This document shows positions 24,770-37,560 of a stretch of DNA of 64,000 nucleotides, in pieces. The translations under genes and the position numbers were made by a program. Below the pieces are notes generated by a model. That model did not search any database and was not told the DNA's origin. It saw only the letters and a program-made list of their open reading frames with translations. This DNA comes from Loxodes magnus (Eukaryota > Ciliophora > Karyorelictea > Loxodida > Loxodidae), in contig CAMPDV010000430.1 of assembly GCA_946699065.1 (NCBI GenBank), forward strand, positions 186,001-250,000, written 5' to 3'. Each line of letters starts with the position of its first letter. Position 1 is the stretch's first letter.

Positions 24770-27110
24770 CATACTTAGAGTAGATACTAAAGCTCTAAGA
24801 ATAGGTTAAGAGTTACTGATATTAGAAAAGTATGAGTAACAGAATAAAAAGCAAAAATATAAAGCAGCTAGCTAAAGGAATAAGGAAGAGAGATTATTAT
24901 AAAATAGCATGGAAAAATAGAAACCTTAGATTGTTTTTATGTTGATGAAAAATACCAAAAATTACAGTTAAGCTAGCAGGTTGGACAGATTGCTGGTATT
25001 CTAGGTGGGGAAAGTGAAATAACAAGTTATTAAGAAAGCTCGTATGAAGAAATTAAAATACCTTTAAAAATGATTATAGGTATTTTAAAAAAATGCTATT
25101 ACCTCTAAAAGTAGAATATCAAGGTAAATTCTGGAGAAGTGCAGAATTCTTCTTAATTTCCTACATATTAGCTAAGATACATTTCATCCATGAAAATCTG
25201 CATCTCACCTTATATCTATAAAGAATAGAAAAAGTATTATAATCTTTATAGCTACATGTATGAAAAAGCTTTATCATTATCATAGCTGAGAAACAGAAAT
25301 AAACAAACTTAAGAATAGCACGAATAACAGCTCTAAAGTAAGAAGAAGAGCTCAATGGAAAAAAGGTAATTAATTCGACATTTCTGAAAATACTTCAAAG
25401 AATTAAAATTATTCAGATTAGTCTAAATCTTAATTTCAGGGAATAATTTAAAGTACTAGTAATCAATAAAGTAGAAGCAGCTTTATTAATCAAGGAATCT
25501 AAACTTAAGAATTTTTTAATGGTTATTTAAGATGAAAAATAGTCATCAAGAAGTAGAATTCTAAGCAGATGTTTAACAGAATATTTTTAAAAAAATTAAA
25601 AAAGATCTGCTGCCTTTTTTATCTTCAGGTAGATATTTAAATCAAGGAAAGATATATTTCTGATAAACTTTAGGAGCAGAGAAATTTAAATGTACTCAAC
25701 AGCTTTTTCAATCATGAAAACTAAATTAAGATACAGTAAATGAGTAAAAATAACTGAAAGCTAGTAAGGCAAAACAGTTAAAAATAAGGGAAATAAACGT
25801 TGCTATCCTTGGAGAAATAACTAACTGAAGTCTTTAAAGTTTGTCTGAAATTAACGAGTCATTAAAGGAATTAATTTTATAAGGGTAATATGGAGAAGTG
25901 ACCAAAATGCTGTAAGTAAGTAGAAGCATCTTGAGGATAAATTTTTATTTCCCTTCAATTTTCCCCGCTTTCTATCTTCAGATCTGCTCAAAGACACTAG
26001 ATAAAGTAAAATAATAAATTTAGTAAAATGCAAGAATGATCAAGATATGAGCGACAGGTGGAACAGTAATCTAAGTAAAAGCGAAAAATAGTAAAATTAA
26101 ATTAATCTAAAGGATAAAAAAAGCCAGGCTACTCAAAAAATTTCTAATTAAAAAATTTACAAATCCAATCTAATTTAGAAAGCTATTTAAGCTCTAATTT
26201 GCAAAGATAATAAGTAAGCAGAAAAGCCTCAAGTTTTAAATAACCTACTATAATACTAGAATAAAAAGGAATCAAGTGACGCCAAATGATTATAAGAATT
26301 TAGAGATAAATCAGTTCCTTCTACTAACTTGAGTTAAGCATCTTAGAAATCAGGGTTAGATAGAAAGAAGAAAAGTGTTATAGATTAAAAAAATGATAAC
26401 AAAAAAGAGGTTAATAGTAGAACTTGGCTCAAGAATATAAAATCAAACAAGAAAAGCCTAAATGCAAAGTTCCTAGTTTACCTATATCAGATAAAAATCC
26501 AAAAAACTAAAGCTATAAAGGATCAACAAATCACTTTAAAAGAAACTTCAGTATCTAGAAAAATATCTAAAGCATATTGACTAAACGACGAAAGTAAGTA
26601 CTTATACAGAAAGTACTAGAAAAGTTTAAATTATTGAAGAAATAATTAAAAAGCAGTTTTTTAAATAAAGGAAATTGAGATAATCTGCCAAGGAAAAAAG
26701 AAATAAAAGGGAAAAGAGTTGTCAAGGTCGAAGAGTAACATGTAAAAGAGTTTATATTAATCTGATTATTAACTCTAAAATTAGTATGTAAAGATATTTT
26801 AGAACTTTTTAAGATAGAAACAAAGTGACAATTACCATAATCATTTTTGAAAGTCCGAAAAAAAGAGATTAAATTAGTTCACTCAGCAAAAAAAGAACCA
26901 AAGAAGATTTTAAACTCAGAGATGCTTTTGAATAAAAGTGTTAACAGTTAGAATGAAAGGTGAAGTGGTTTCAATAAGCACGATAATCTAATAGACTTAC
27001 TCATCAAATTTATAGAATATAATAAAACCTAATACATGGACCAAAACGTGCTTAGACTAGTAAGATAATTTTCTCATTCTTAAAAGCTTAGGAATGAGTT
27101 AACCTAAATA
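24770..27110 (+). CDS. uncharacterised coding-like region, multi-frame
   Basis: Several stretches read as natural protein on this strand: around 24880-25150 (DCFYVDEKYQKLQLSQQVGQ), around 25500-26040 (KKDLLPFLSSGRYLNQGKIY) and around 26190-26700 (KKKSVIDQKNDNKKEVNSR). They are not all in one frame, so short introns or more than one gene are likely. The content is Lys/Gln/Ser-rich with helical segments. I recognise no family and no catalytic motif. Start and end are approximate. Confidence 0.4.
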
Positions 27111-28739
27111 TGAATAACCATTTTCTTGACATCAATACATCAGACATATTTCACTTCAATTACTTCTTCAATCGGACTATTAACTCCTGTCGTAAATCTC
27201 TCACTTTTTTATATGCAAAGCAAAATTCTTCCCTCTTTTATATTGGATAAAGAAATAATAAAATCGTTGATTTCTTTAGCAGCAATTCTGTTAGGACCGA
27301 ATTTTAAGTAATAGTAAGAAAAAACTTTATTTTTTAGCCTGAGATAACAAAGTTTTGGATGAAACTCTAAATGTTAAGTATTTAACTATGAAATTAAGCT
27401 TAGCAGGATTATAAAAACTTACGCTTATAAACTATATAGGCTGATTAATAAAAACGCCAGCTTAATTTGCTTCTGTTTAGTGAAAATCCCTGTACATTTG
27501 AACAAATAATAAACTCCTGATAAAATTAAAAGCTGCTATAAGCCTTTTATTCTATGATAATTATAAGCAAATAATAGAAGCAAGATATAACTTGATTGCA
27601 ATAGGCATAGCTAGCATTTCTTAGTGTATCGAATTAGAAAATTCTTAAATTTAAGAGCTTTAACCAAATAATCACACCTAGAAATATGAGAAAATGGCCC
27701 AATAAGTTGCGTATTTTGTTAAGGTTTAGCATCATTTAATCTTCCATGAGAAGAATTTTTTCCCGTACTTCTGAGTCTACTTACTTTGATAGTATATAGA
27801 ATAAACTCAGTTTCGTTCTTTTATATCTTTAAAGCTTGACAAACTCTAAATAAAATAGACATTCTTCTTATTTGTAGGTTCAATAGTTCTTTCTAAAATC
27901 TTTATTTTAACTGTAGGTTTTAGGTAACTTACCATCTTCTATTTTTTTAACTTACTTAGCAATTTAGAATCTACCTTTTCTTTAGTTCCTATCTTGATAT
28001 AGAAGATCTTATTTAAAAAGAAATGCATTTTAATATTTTTGGAGTTAATATGCAAATAAAGCAATGGCTAATAAAGAGCAAAAATCTTAAAGCTAAAAAA
28101 CAGTATTTTAAGGGATATTTTTGATGATATGGTTTTACTTTTGGTTAGCAAATTGAGTGGCTATATTGGTAGTAATATTGGAAGTAATTTGAATTTTGCT
28201 AGAATTCTTCAGTTGATTACTAAGTATTAGTAAAAGTTTGATATAGTTAAAAGGAATTTTAGTTTGTCTTAAGTGTAGATAGTTTAGTTTAATTTTAGAT
28301 AGTATTGAATTATTGGAATAGGAAGTAATGAAAATTGGTTATTATTGGTATTTCACTTATAATAACTATAATAGCTTTATAAGATTAACTAAAATATGCT
28401 TTAGACCTATCATTCTATATGGTATTAAATGTTGCAACTAATATTTATTCAATACCCCATTAGTAACCTTCTACTCATTATTCTCCTAATACATTTTCTA
28501 CTTTTAATCATACATTTATTGTAGCCTTTAAAATATCATCCAATCCTTACAGTATTAAAAATTAAGAGCTTTTAACTCAAGACATATTTATCTTATCTCT
28601 AACGATATTCCTTATCTATTAGCATTACAGAACTCTTCTAAAAGAGTTGCAACATTTCTTATATAATATTAAGTTTCTTCAAGGTATTGAAGTTCTCTCA
28701 CTTTGAAACAAAAAGTTAGTTTTTAATCCTCAATTGAGC
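27111..28739. other. ambiguous region with coding-like stretches on both strands
   Basis: A minus-strand stretch at about 27130-27310 reads well (NRIAAKEINDFIISLSNIKE). Plus-strand reading from 27440 to 28000 also gives plausible protein in two frames, including one with CVFC. I cannot choose. From about 28120 to 28340 the plus strand is GT-rich, then from 28350 to 28560 AC-rich. Confidence 0.3.
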
Positions 28740-29648
28740 TTGTTTCCAGACTCGTTTATTAATCTAGATATGAGATAAAATTGCTGATCTCTTTTATATA
28801 ATCTGAGTTGAGAATTTTTTTTTCTAGATTTTCCCATTTCCCGATGGGAAGAATTCCTTCACTCGCTACTTCAGTTGCTATTAGTTAACATTTTTCCAGA
28901 TATTCATTCTTATTTCTTTCTATTGAGGACATTTCCAAAATAAATGTCAAGTGATGTTGCAAATGTAGCGTCTTTTTCTTGCTCTAGGAAATGCCCTTCT
29001 CCGTTTCTCTATTTCGATTGGAGTTCCTTATGAAGGCTTCTACAGGTTTTTTTCTATTAATTTAAGTCTAGAATCTAATTTTGCTCAGTTTTTCTTGTCT
29101 TACTCTTGCATTATTCAAATATTATTCTCTAAACTTGTCATTTGCTCATAAACTCCAACTTTAGCTCTTCGGTCTACCATATGGACTTCATCATCATCTT
29201 ATCAAATCCTGACTTAATACAAGTATCTCTTTCTCCTGGGAGTTTAATTCCTATTCGAGTTTTTTTATGTTTCTAATAAGTTGATAAATCAGCTGTTTTA
29301 TCTACTCAAGTCCATTTGTTCTATTTCGATATTGTTTAAATCAAAGGTAATAGGATCTATATTGAATTATCGTACTTTACCTCCTTCGTTTATTTTTTAT
29401 TTTTTCGTTATTATTTTTATTGACTCAGTTGAATGGTCTCTTTTTTCAGTTTTCAATGGATGTATAGAGAGCTTTGCTAACTTTTCTGTTCTGAATTTTT
29501 ATCTCAGTTCTTACTTTCCTTTGATGGGAGAGATCCGTTTTATTTTAATTTGTAGTATTTATTATAAGTTCTTCTAATCTATTAGATAGTTATGGTTTTA
29601 TCTCCTATTCTGAGGAGGTGGTAAAAAACACTTCTTGAAGCCAGCCAT
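28740..29648 (-). mobile_element. ORF1-only non-LTR element, antisense copy related to element A
   Basis: Reverse-complement homology to element A begins at its ATG (29648; MAGFKKCFLPPPQNRR in the ATG frame) and extends to about 28740. The coiled-coil middle is well conserved (e.g. QFNIDPITFDLNNIEIEQ), with occasional frame changes. The knuckle is degenerate: the first Cys is Arg (RYICNITWHLFWKC). Where element A has TGA in SWW-KC, this copy has TGG. No reverse transcriptase. No flanking direct repeats were found, and the left end is approximate. An older, decaying copy. Confidence 0.8.
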
Positions 29649-30429
29649 TTTATTTTACATCAACTTTAACTACTTAAGACATGAAATCTAAGAGTTTTTA
29701 TCTTAGATTAGAGGAAGATAAGTAATCTTAAGTTCTAGGAAAAGTATATAATTCTTACTGATCTTCTGTTAAGAAAAACTGATTGAAGAATATTAGCAAC
29801 TATAGAAATATCATAAAACTAGTAAGTATAAACTCGGATAGCAACTTATTTGATTTGCTAGAGGATGTTTGATTTAGCCTTGGTAGATAGTGTCACAATA
29901 TTATCATATAATAGGATATCAAAGAAAGAAAGATAGCAAAACTTCTAATTCCCATCTTTACAAAATCTTTCCTTAAGTATTTTGCTTATCATTTAAAAGG
30001 GTTTATATTGAAATAAGGTAAGAGTCTTTTTATTTAAAACTCAAATAAGGTATGATTAATAAATGCATAGTAAAGTTATTATAATAAGGATTTAAATTCT
30101 TAGTTATAAACTTTTGATATAATCATTTATCCTTTTATTTAAAAGTCAAAACATATCAAATCATTCAAATTCTAAAACCTTTAATGGACAAAGACAGCTT
30201 TATATTTTTCTGCATTTAAGCTTAAAAATTAGAATTTTCAATAATTTAATTAATAAAATCTTATAAGTATCTTAATAAATCAATATTTTTAATATTTAAT
30301 TCGACTTAAATAACCAAAATTATTAAGATCAGTTACTTTCATTTCCAAATTATTCAACTTAGTTATCAAAATTCAATCAAAACTAATATCATTTACTAAA
30401 ACTCTTTTTTTACCAAAAATATTAGCAAC
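29649..30429. other. AT-rich spacer
   Basis: No feature recognised. Confidence 0.45.
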
Positions 30430-30800
30430 AACAAATCAGTCCCAACAATACCCCTTCTTCTATTTAAATACCAAATTCAACCTCTGCTTCTAAAAATTGG
30501 TAAACAAAATTTCCTACGACTAATCTCAAGGTAATTCTTTAATATTTTAGACTTAACTTTGACGGGTCATTCGGATTCAGTTATCTCTGTAGCTTTAACA
30601 AGCGACATGAAATAAATTGTCTCTGGAAGTTCCGATGCCACTATAAAGATGTGGGATTTCCAGAATGGAAGTTGTACGAGAACTCTGGAAGGTTATTCGG
30701 ATTCAATTTGATCTATAGCTTTAACAAATGATATGAAATGAATTATCTCCGGAAATTCCGATTGTACGATAAAGATATGGTCTTTCTCAACTGCTCTAGC
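30430..30800 (+). CDS. WD40 repeat protein fragment with candidate 20-nt intron
   Basis: From 30551 a frame gives DLTLTGHSDSVISVALT, SGSSDATIKMWDF, then a second repeat ending SGNSDCTIKIWSF. Two Trp positions in the second repeat (DSI-W, MK-W) are TGA. The match stops near 30790. Upstream, 30531-30550 reads gtaattctttaatattttag, a possible 20-nt GT-AG intron; removing it joins the WD40 frame to NKISYDQSQD. A propeller needs about seven blades and only two are seen, so this is a fragment or a diverged gene. Related to the WD40 part of the RING-pentapeptide gene by domain, not closely by sequence. Confidence 0.65.
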
Positions 30801-31110
30801 TGTTTTTAATTTTCTTATTAAATCTATTATCTTATAGCAAAACTTATCTAGACATTGTTTAATATAGAATCCGTTACCTTACTTAAATGAAATTTAATTT
30901 GCCTTTATTTATTCGGGTCTTCATTGATATGCCTTTGTTAAGCCTTCAATCTCTGCTAATTTGTTAGAGTTGATTTTACATCTTTCAATTAGTTGGTTTT
31001 TTGTGATTATATCTAATTTTGTACTGAGAAACTACTATTATTTTGTAAGTCTTAAATTTTTGGTAAATTATAGTTGATAACTAGGTTTTATTCCTACTTC
31101 TTAAAAATGT
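30801..31110 (-). CDS. uncharacterised coding-like stretch
   Basis: The minus strand reads well from about 31100 down to 30790 (ERCKINSNKLAEIEGLTKAY, then KQCLDKFCYKIIDLIRK). No family recognised. It may be the C-terminal part of a gene starting further right. It abuts the plus-strand WD40 fragment end to end. Confidence 0.4.
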
Positions 31111-32199
31111 AAAGTACTTGAATGTTTTCTGTTTCTTATGTTTTGAAAGTTAAGTTTGTTTAATAAAGCTTTATACTAGTATTACCTATCTGTTATAGAT
31201 AAAGACTTATTTCTTTTATTAAGCTTATTGTTTTATTCTCTTTTATATTGCTTTAATTAGAACTTCTTAAAAATAAAGATTAAAAGCTATTAAATTAATG
31301 TTGTAGCTGCTATAAATTTAGCTTCTTTTAAGTGTCTTTAAGCAAATTTATCATTTTTAGCCTAATAAGATAAATAATTTATCTATCCTTTTTCTGCTTA
31401 AATTTAAATCTGGTTTAACTAACTTTTTTATTACCTTATTATTTCACTAAAGAGGCTTTTTCCTCCTCATCAACTTCTAACTTTATTTTACAGATTGAAT
31501 ATCATAAGAACAGATTGCAGTACTATTCAAAGTATTAAACTACGATTCTCTTTACTCTACTTATTCAATCTTGTTTGAAGCATCTATCTGTTATGATTTG
31601 CTAAGAGCTTTTCTTTAAGGTCTATTAACATCTAAAGAAGTGTTCTCAGAAAATGTATTAGCATTACTTGATTAAATAAAGCTATCTTAACTCTTAATCT
31701 CTTAGTTTTATTTCTACTAAGCTACTAAGAGACCTATCAGTAATGAGCTGTAGCCTAATATTAGTTGGCTAATTAATTAGTTTCTGTTGTTTAAGAAGAG
31801 ACTAAGCTTTCTAATGGTTAGTCTTAGTTGTATGCTAGTTCTTAAAAATTAGTTTTGAGTTAGTTGGTGTGTGTATGCTATAGATTTGGTTATGATGTAA
31901 GATAGTTTTAGAGTAATTAATTGGAGGCAGTTAAACTGTATGGTATGATATTGGTGTAGTGATTTGAATTGATAATGAATGGTGTTGTAAAGTGGTTTTA
32001 TCCTTATAGTGTATTGGTTGAGACTAATTAAGAAGTTTAGATTAATTTTAATTAATCTTAAATACTTAAGAGAGGTTAATTAAGCAAGATAACTTCTAAT
32101 TTAATCTTAAGTTCAAAGAATCAACTTATTAATACTATATCAAATCAGTCCACACCTACAATCCTCATCAAAGTTATTCCAAAATACAATTCCATATAA
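31111..32199. other. unassigned region with GT-rich block
   Basis: No domain recognised. About 31730-32060 is GT-rich on the plus strand; after about 32080 the composition flips to AC-rich. Confidence 0.4.
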
Positions 32200-32750
32200 T
32201 ACAGAGCTAACCTTATCTATTCCTTTTCATGTAGATAGGGAGCAATAGTATCTAAGCCTAATTTATAAACATGTAAAACATATCATTCATTAATATGTCT
32301 TACTAACCAACTTTCTATTCATATAACAGATTAACATTATCTACCACATTTAACTCCTATTAAACTACAATCTATATCACACCATTTATATTTATTCTAG
32401 ATTATATCTACTATTTATTAGTTTCACAAAGCACCAGTAAAAGATAATATTTATCCCTTTAGTATCTCTAATACCTTATCATCCTATTTATTATCTTTAT
32501 GGCAAAACATCTTTATCTCCTCTTAGCCAAAATAGCTTATTGTCCTTATAAATATGAAAAGCATCGTTTTCATTCATTTTAGATAGCTAGTTTCTAAGAT
32601 CTTTCTCAAATTTTTATTTAGTGTCTCGTATAAAATTTTGGCTTTATTGACTCTTAGCTGAAACTTAATATCTTTCAGCAAACAAAATTAGGAAAATTAT
32701 TTTTGCTTCTTAAACCCATAAGTTTACTTAAGCTGTCTAAAGGTAACCAA
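32200..32750 (-). CDS. uncharacterised coding-like stretch
   Basis: The minus strand gives NQLSKMNENDAFHIYKDNKL and further plausible sequence to about 32200 (VLYGIVFWNNFDEDC). No family recognised. The ATG in MNENDAF lies near 32582. Boundaries uncertain. Confidence 0.4.
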
Positions 32751-33539
32751 ATAATGTAAGCAAATACTTAAAATTGAGACTAAGGAGTCTTTAAATTTAG
32801 ATTTATAGTTATGCCTTTCAATATCAATGATAGACTTTATTGCAATTTGGTAGAGAAAATGCTTTTTTGTAAGATTCTACTACAGTCAAACAGAAGCAAA
32901 GGAGAGTTTAAAAGGATGATATTAAAATAAGTCAGCAAATTTTTATTTAAAGGTAAAAACTATGCTAGATAAATTTGCTTCGTAAGTTGAACTTAATACT
33001 GAAACAGAAGAAAGACTTAAAAAGTTAAATAATACTAAAATAAAAATTAAATATTGAAGTGTAATTAGTCTAAGGAATAAATAGAATGAGCCAGGCAATT
33101 ATATCAATAAGATTTTAAGATATCTTTAACTTTTATAAGATATAAGCTTAATTTAGAAAGCTTAAGAACTATTACATTCAATAAAACTAAACTGATTATT
33201 TTCTTTATACGATAATATATAAAAGCTATATATTTGATTAATTATCTATCATTTCAATAATTAATATAAGTTATATCTATCTAATTTTTGAATCCAAACT
33301 TGTTAAACTTTATTTTTCACCTAATTTGTTTAGATTTGATTCAATTAATTTTAAAAGCCAATCTTTATTTTTATACCCTTAAACAATAATTTACCTACTT
33401 TTAATTAATATATTTAAATCTTTAATAACTTATGATCAAATTAGGAAGCTTATGTTATAAAATTGTTATTACTCTATCTTAAATACCAATTAACTATTCC
33501 TATTTCAAATCTAAATACTAAAAATTAACTGTAAACATT
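32751..33539. other. AT-rich spacer
   Basis: No feature recognised. Confidence 0.4.
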
Positions 33540-34293
33540 CATTTTGTTCAAAAGAGGATAAATCTATAATCTTTCTTTCGGATAATCAGGATTAATTTCT
33601 ACTCCCTTACACGCCTGATATAGTAATATTTTTGGAACCGTCTAAATTGTTTCTTCCACTGAATATACAGCTTAGTATGAGAACATTTGTGTTGTCTTAA
33701 TGAATATTTCAGAAAAACTTTGCAATTTTTAATTTTATTGACTGATACCCAGAATCTAGATAATAAGACTTCTTAAACATTTAAAGCATTTATTACTGTT
33801 AATTATTGGAACTTTAAATTATCCTATATACATTTTATATAGGATAAATATACTTTAATTAAGAACCTGCCAAATCAATTATCCTGAGAAATTCGTTATT
33901 TTCTTCATAAGAATTAGGATTTTAATTTTATCCTAATTTGCTGTGGGAACTTACCATATCATCACTTCTCAACAAGATGCTTTTAATTCAAAAGATAAAT
34001 ATGAGCTTTCAGACTTATTTTAAGATCATAGAGCACTGTTGAAAAATCTAATTTTAAACAAAAGGACAAATCTATAACGCTTTTACTCCATAATTTATGA
34101 ATTCAAAAGGATTATCTCCAGTGACAACTCCTCTTCTTACAAAAATATCAATATCAGGAATACATTTTACTACATTAGAGCCTTTTCGTAAGGTCAAAGG
34201 TCTCAATATTTTTCCTGATACACTGCCATTAGGAGATCTTTATTCTCTAGTCAGACTCTTAAGAACTTTTAATTTAATTCAAGGATTATTCAT
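33540..34293 (-). CDS. uncharacterised protein with internal repeat
   Basis: An ATG at 34293 opens MNNPWIKLKVLKSLTREQ, followed by GSVSGKILRPLTLRKGSNVV and GVVTGDNPFEFINYGVKALQ. A second coding-like stretch further left, in another frame, gives GVEINPDYPKERLQIYPLL; the endings VKALQICPFV and KERLQIYPLL look like copies of one repeat. The frame change suggests an intron or indel. I recognise no family. It lies in a run of minus-strand genes. Confidence 0.5.
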
Positions 34294-34539
34294 AATATTT
34301 AGCCAGTTCAATTAACCTTCATGTGCTACTAAGTAATATATTACACTACTTTTAGACAACTTAAAATTTTAATTATGTAAATTCTACTCTCTTACATCTT
34401 TTTCTAAGCTAAAATCAAATATCACAGAAGTAAGTATTAATTTTAATATTATCTAGAACACTAAATTTAAAAGGGAAGTTTTATCTGCTAAGTATAAGGA
34501 AGTTAGGATTTAATAATCTGATGAGAACGTTTCTAAAGA
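34294..34539. other. short spacer
   Basis: No feature recognised. Confidence 0.4.
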
Positions 34540-34945
34540 TAAATAAATTAACGTGATTCTACCTTTATTAGGTTCACCACGATTAATAAAAAAACCAAAT
34601 TTTGTTTTTAAAATAGTCTAGAAATATTTCTGGCTTCGTCTGATCCCTTTGGTCACTTTTGTCTCAGTTTTTAAATAAAAATTTATTACCTTTACTCTCA
34701 AAATTCTTGTATTTCTTTCCGAAGGCTAAAGTTAAAAGGAAATAGAATAAAATCCAATTCTTGTGACAAATTTCACAATCGAATTTAATTTTCTACTTAA
34801 AGATATAATTTGTCTCAGTCATATCTTCAGGTTTTTCCAATTCTTGACCAGATAAACACATAGAGGCAGGATTACTCTGAGACCTTAACTTCAGCACCCT
34901 AGTTAGATTCTGGTATTGATCGAGAGAACCCTGAAATATAATGGC
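34540..34945 (-). CDS. fragment related to the C-terminus of the TRIM-like/knuckle protein
   Basis: One minus-strand frame reads GSLDQYQNLTRVLKLRSQSN, then CLSGQELEKPEDMTET and FDCEICHKNW, to about 34620. The left end contains PNKG followed by a TLI-type ending in a nearby frame (GEPNKGRITLI), matching the TRIM-like gene end KPNKGEVTLI. Upstream it dissolves into a GT-rich block, so the N-terminus is missing or unrecognised. Probably a degenerate relative of the knuckle proteins. Confidence 0.45.
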
Positions 34946-35493
34946 CTGATTTGATATATGTGTATAGGAAAGTTTAGTAGTTGGTAGTATGTATTTTAGA
35001 GTGTATGATAGTAATAATGACTTGTATTTAGATATAGGTTAATGATAATTTGATTATAGTTTTGATTAGATAAATAGTAATCTGTACTTGTATAATTTAA
35101 ATATAAGGATATATTAAAGATAGTTTTTTGACATTGTTGAATATGTTTTGGTATGTTATAAGCTGTATGTTAGTATCTGAATAATGATAATATTTGAATA
35201 ATAGATTTTTAAAGATGTTTAGATAAAATTTGATTCTTTATTTATTTCAGCTTTAAAAAGAGCTAGTAAGGAAAATAATCTTTATTGTCAACTATATAGC
35301 TATAACTACATTACCATATCAACATCATATATACACTTAAACATACAAAAAAACTTATAAAAATACAACATTAATAAGTATAGATTAACCATATTAATAA
35401 GTAGTAACATATTTACTATAGATATTTAAACTACTTACATATAAAACTATATTTATTATCAATAATATTAATCATATCAATATTATTATTATC
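34946..35493. other. skew-switch spacer
   Basis: The plus strand is GT-rich to about 35260 and AC-rich after that. It is the 3' flank of the RING-Kelch gene. No domain recognised. Confidence 0.45.
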
Positions 35494-36939
35494 TCAGTTA
35501 TCCCCTTTAACACTTCTATAACTCAACTTTTCTAAATCAATCCTCATTATTGAAAATCTTTCCTATTCATAACCAAAAGCATATCCATAGACACCTCTTA
35601 TTTTCATCTCCGTTAAAGCAAAGACATCTTTAAAAATTTAACTTTATTGTCATTATTATTTGTTTCTTTTATATATTCTTCTTGAACATTCTACTGTAGA
35701 ACAATTTTTTATACCTCCGATTACGACAAAAGGTTCTAAAGAAACTATAGGACAAGCAACAGCTTCAGGAAGATTCAAATTTTACTTACTCCATCTATCA
35801 TTCTATATGTTATACTTTCATATATCTTTTAATGTTTATCCTTTCTAATTTCCACCTCCAATTGAATAAATGTTTTATTCATCTTTATCTACTACTAAAG
35901 TTTAGCCTGCTATTAAGAATGGAAATTAAGAGTATTTTTATCATTTACTTTAGTTTCCTATCTTTAACTTTTCTACTGATTATAACTTTTGATTTATACT
36001 AGTAAATCCTCCAACCACATAAAGATAATTTTAAGCTGCTGCTATTCCAAAATCACTTCTTCCCTCATTTAGATCACTAAGTTTTGTATTATTACCTTCG
36101 AAATCGAACTATCAAGTTTCTTTTATTCCTTTATTTTAATTTTAGTTATATCCTCCAATTAAATATAACTTATTTTAATATTCTATACTTTAACTATAGT
36201 CTGGAATTATAATTTAAACTTAGACTTATCGTAATTACTCAGTTTAAATGTTAAATAAACTTAATTTTTAAATAGAGTAATTAAAAAAGTGAATATAGTT
36301 AGATTGAATAAAATGTTGCTACTAGGTTAGTTTATGTTAATTAGTCTGTTTAGTGTTTAACTGTTGTTACTTTGTATTGTATTATAGTTAGTTTCTTATT
36401 TGTGTGATATAATTTGAAGTTAATTTAGGGTTTAGTACTAAAGGTGGTTATATAGTGGAATATAGTTAGACTGTTATAGTTTGGATTTGAGTTGGTTTTA
36501 GATATTAGTAAATAGGGAATTAGGATGATTGTATAATATTTTAGTGTTATTAGTTGTAGTTAATGGTAGTGTATTGGATGATATTAGTATATGGTATAAT
36601 GAGAGTATTAGTAATGTTAGATAATTTGGTTGTAATGGTTTTAGATTTTTGCATAATTTACTTCCTTATCTCTTTTAATTTCTATCTAGCATCTTAAATC
36701 TTTTATATGTATTATTAGTTTTAAAATATCATTCTTATTAAATCACTTTCTTAAGGTAAGTCTTCAAATCTAAAATGGAATCCTTTTTAACAAATAGGAC
36801 ATTACATTATGCCTTATAATCAGAACTGAGTATTCAAACACAAACCACAGTAAATATGTCCACAAGGTAAGACAGTTGGAAGAGCATTAGTTAAGTTGTA
36901 ATCTTCTTAGCAGATTAAGCATTTTGGTAACGCTTACAT
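35494..36939 (-). CDS. RING finger-linker-Kelch repeat protein (putative E3 ubiquitin ligase)
   Basis: The ATG at 36939, the RING, the Kelch repeats and a terminal TGA at 35496-35494 all share one frame, giving 481 residues. RING at residues 7-50: CLICQEDY, LPCGHIYCGLC, CPIC (C3HC4). Residues ~90-230 form a low-complexity linker rich in Thr, Asn, Gln, Ile and Pro. Kelch repeats follow: YLIGGYN, YVVGGFTS, YSIGGGNQ, FVVIGGIK, YGYAFGYE, with paired Trp/Tyr motifs such as DIWKYNIQNDRW, in which the first Trp is TGA. RING plus Kelch suggests a ubiquitin ligase whose Kelch propeller selects substrates. The combination with an extended N/T/Q linker is not one I can assign to a known family. Confidence 0.85.
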
Positions 36940-37310
36940 TTTTATTATTATTTAGATTAAAAAAGCTTATAAAGGTAATTTATAACAGTTACCATCAAAA
37001 ATTATAATTAACCATTATAAATTCAAATATCTATCATTACATACATACTACAATATTAACCTCTTATATCAAGTACCTATCTACAATCCGCACCAATACA
37101 TTTTGCTAAATTTAAAAAACCAACCAGCTTTACAACTTAATCACATTTTTTATTCTATAAATAACAAAAACATCTCTATCCTAAAATCTTTAAAAACTAC
37201 TAGGAGCAATGCACTAAAAAAGGGACACAATCTTTAACTAATCTTAATATCAAAAAAAGTAGCTAAGTTAGAACATTTACTAAGACTAAAGCTCTTTTAA
37301 AATCTTTAGA
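36940..37310. other. upstream flank of the RING-Kelch gene
   Basis: AT-rich, AC-biased and G-poor on the plus strand, as upstream of the TRIM-like gene. No feature recognised; should hold the promoter. Confidence 0.45.
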
Positions 37311-37560
37311 ATGTAGGAAGAAAAGAATGAGAAAAAAATAGACGAGAATACGAAGCTCGGAACTGCTAAAAGAGAAAAATTTATAAATTTAAAAATTTTA
37401 GAAGAGAAGAACTACAAACAAAGACTCATTCCAACAGAAATGCAAAAAAATGAAATTATTTAGCATTTCTAAGAAATCTTAAGTAAGAATATGGTAAAAA
37501 GAGTGAGAGTGAGAAAATCCTTAGAAAAGGCAGAATGGAGTTTTTATTTAAAGTTCTACT
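37311..37560 (+). CDS. uncharacterised coding-like stretch
   Basis: The ATG at 37311 opens a charged sequence (MQEEKNEKKIDENTKLG, then NYKQRLIPTEMQKNEIIQHF) that reads well for about 80 codons, then enters a tract that is better read on the other strand. No family recognised. Confidence 0.35.

Noticed and set aside
27440-28000. Possible LINE-type C-terminal zinc region
   Set aside because: One frame has CVFC and LINE-like neighbours, but no H/C partner pair or reverse transcriptase motif was found, and another frame reads equally well.
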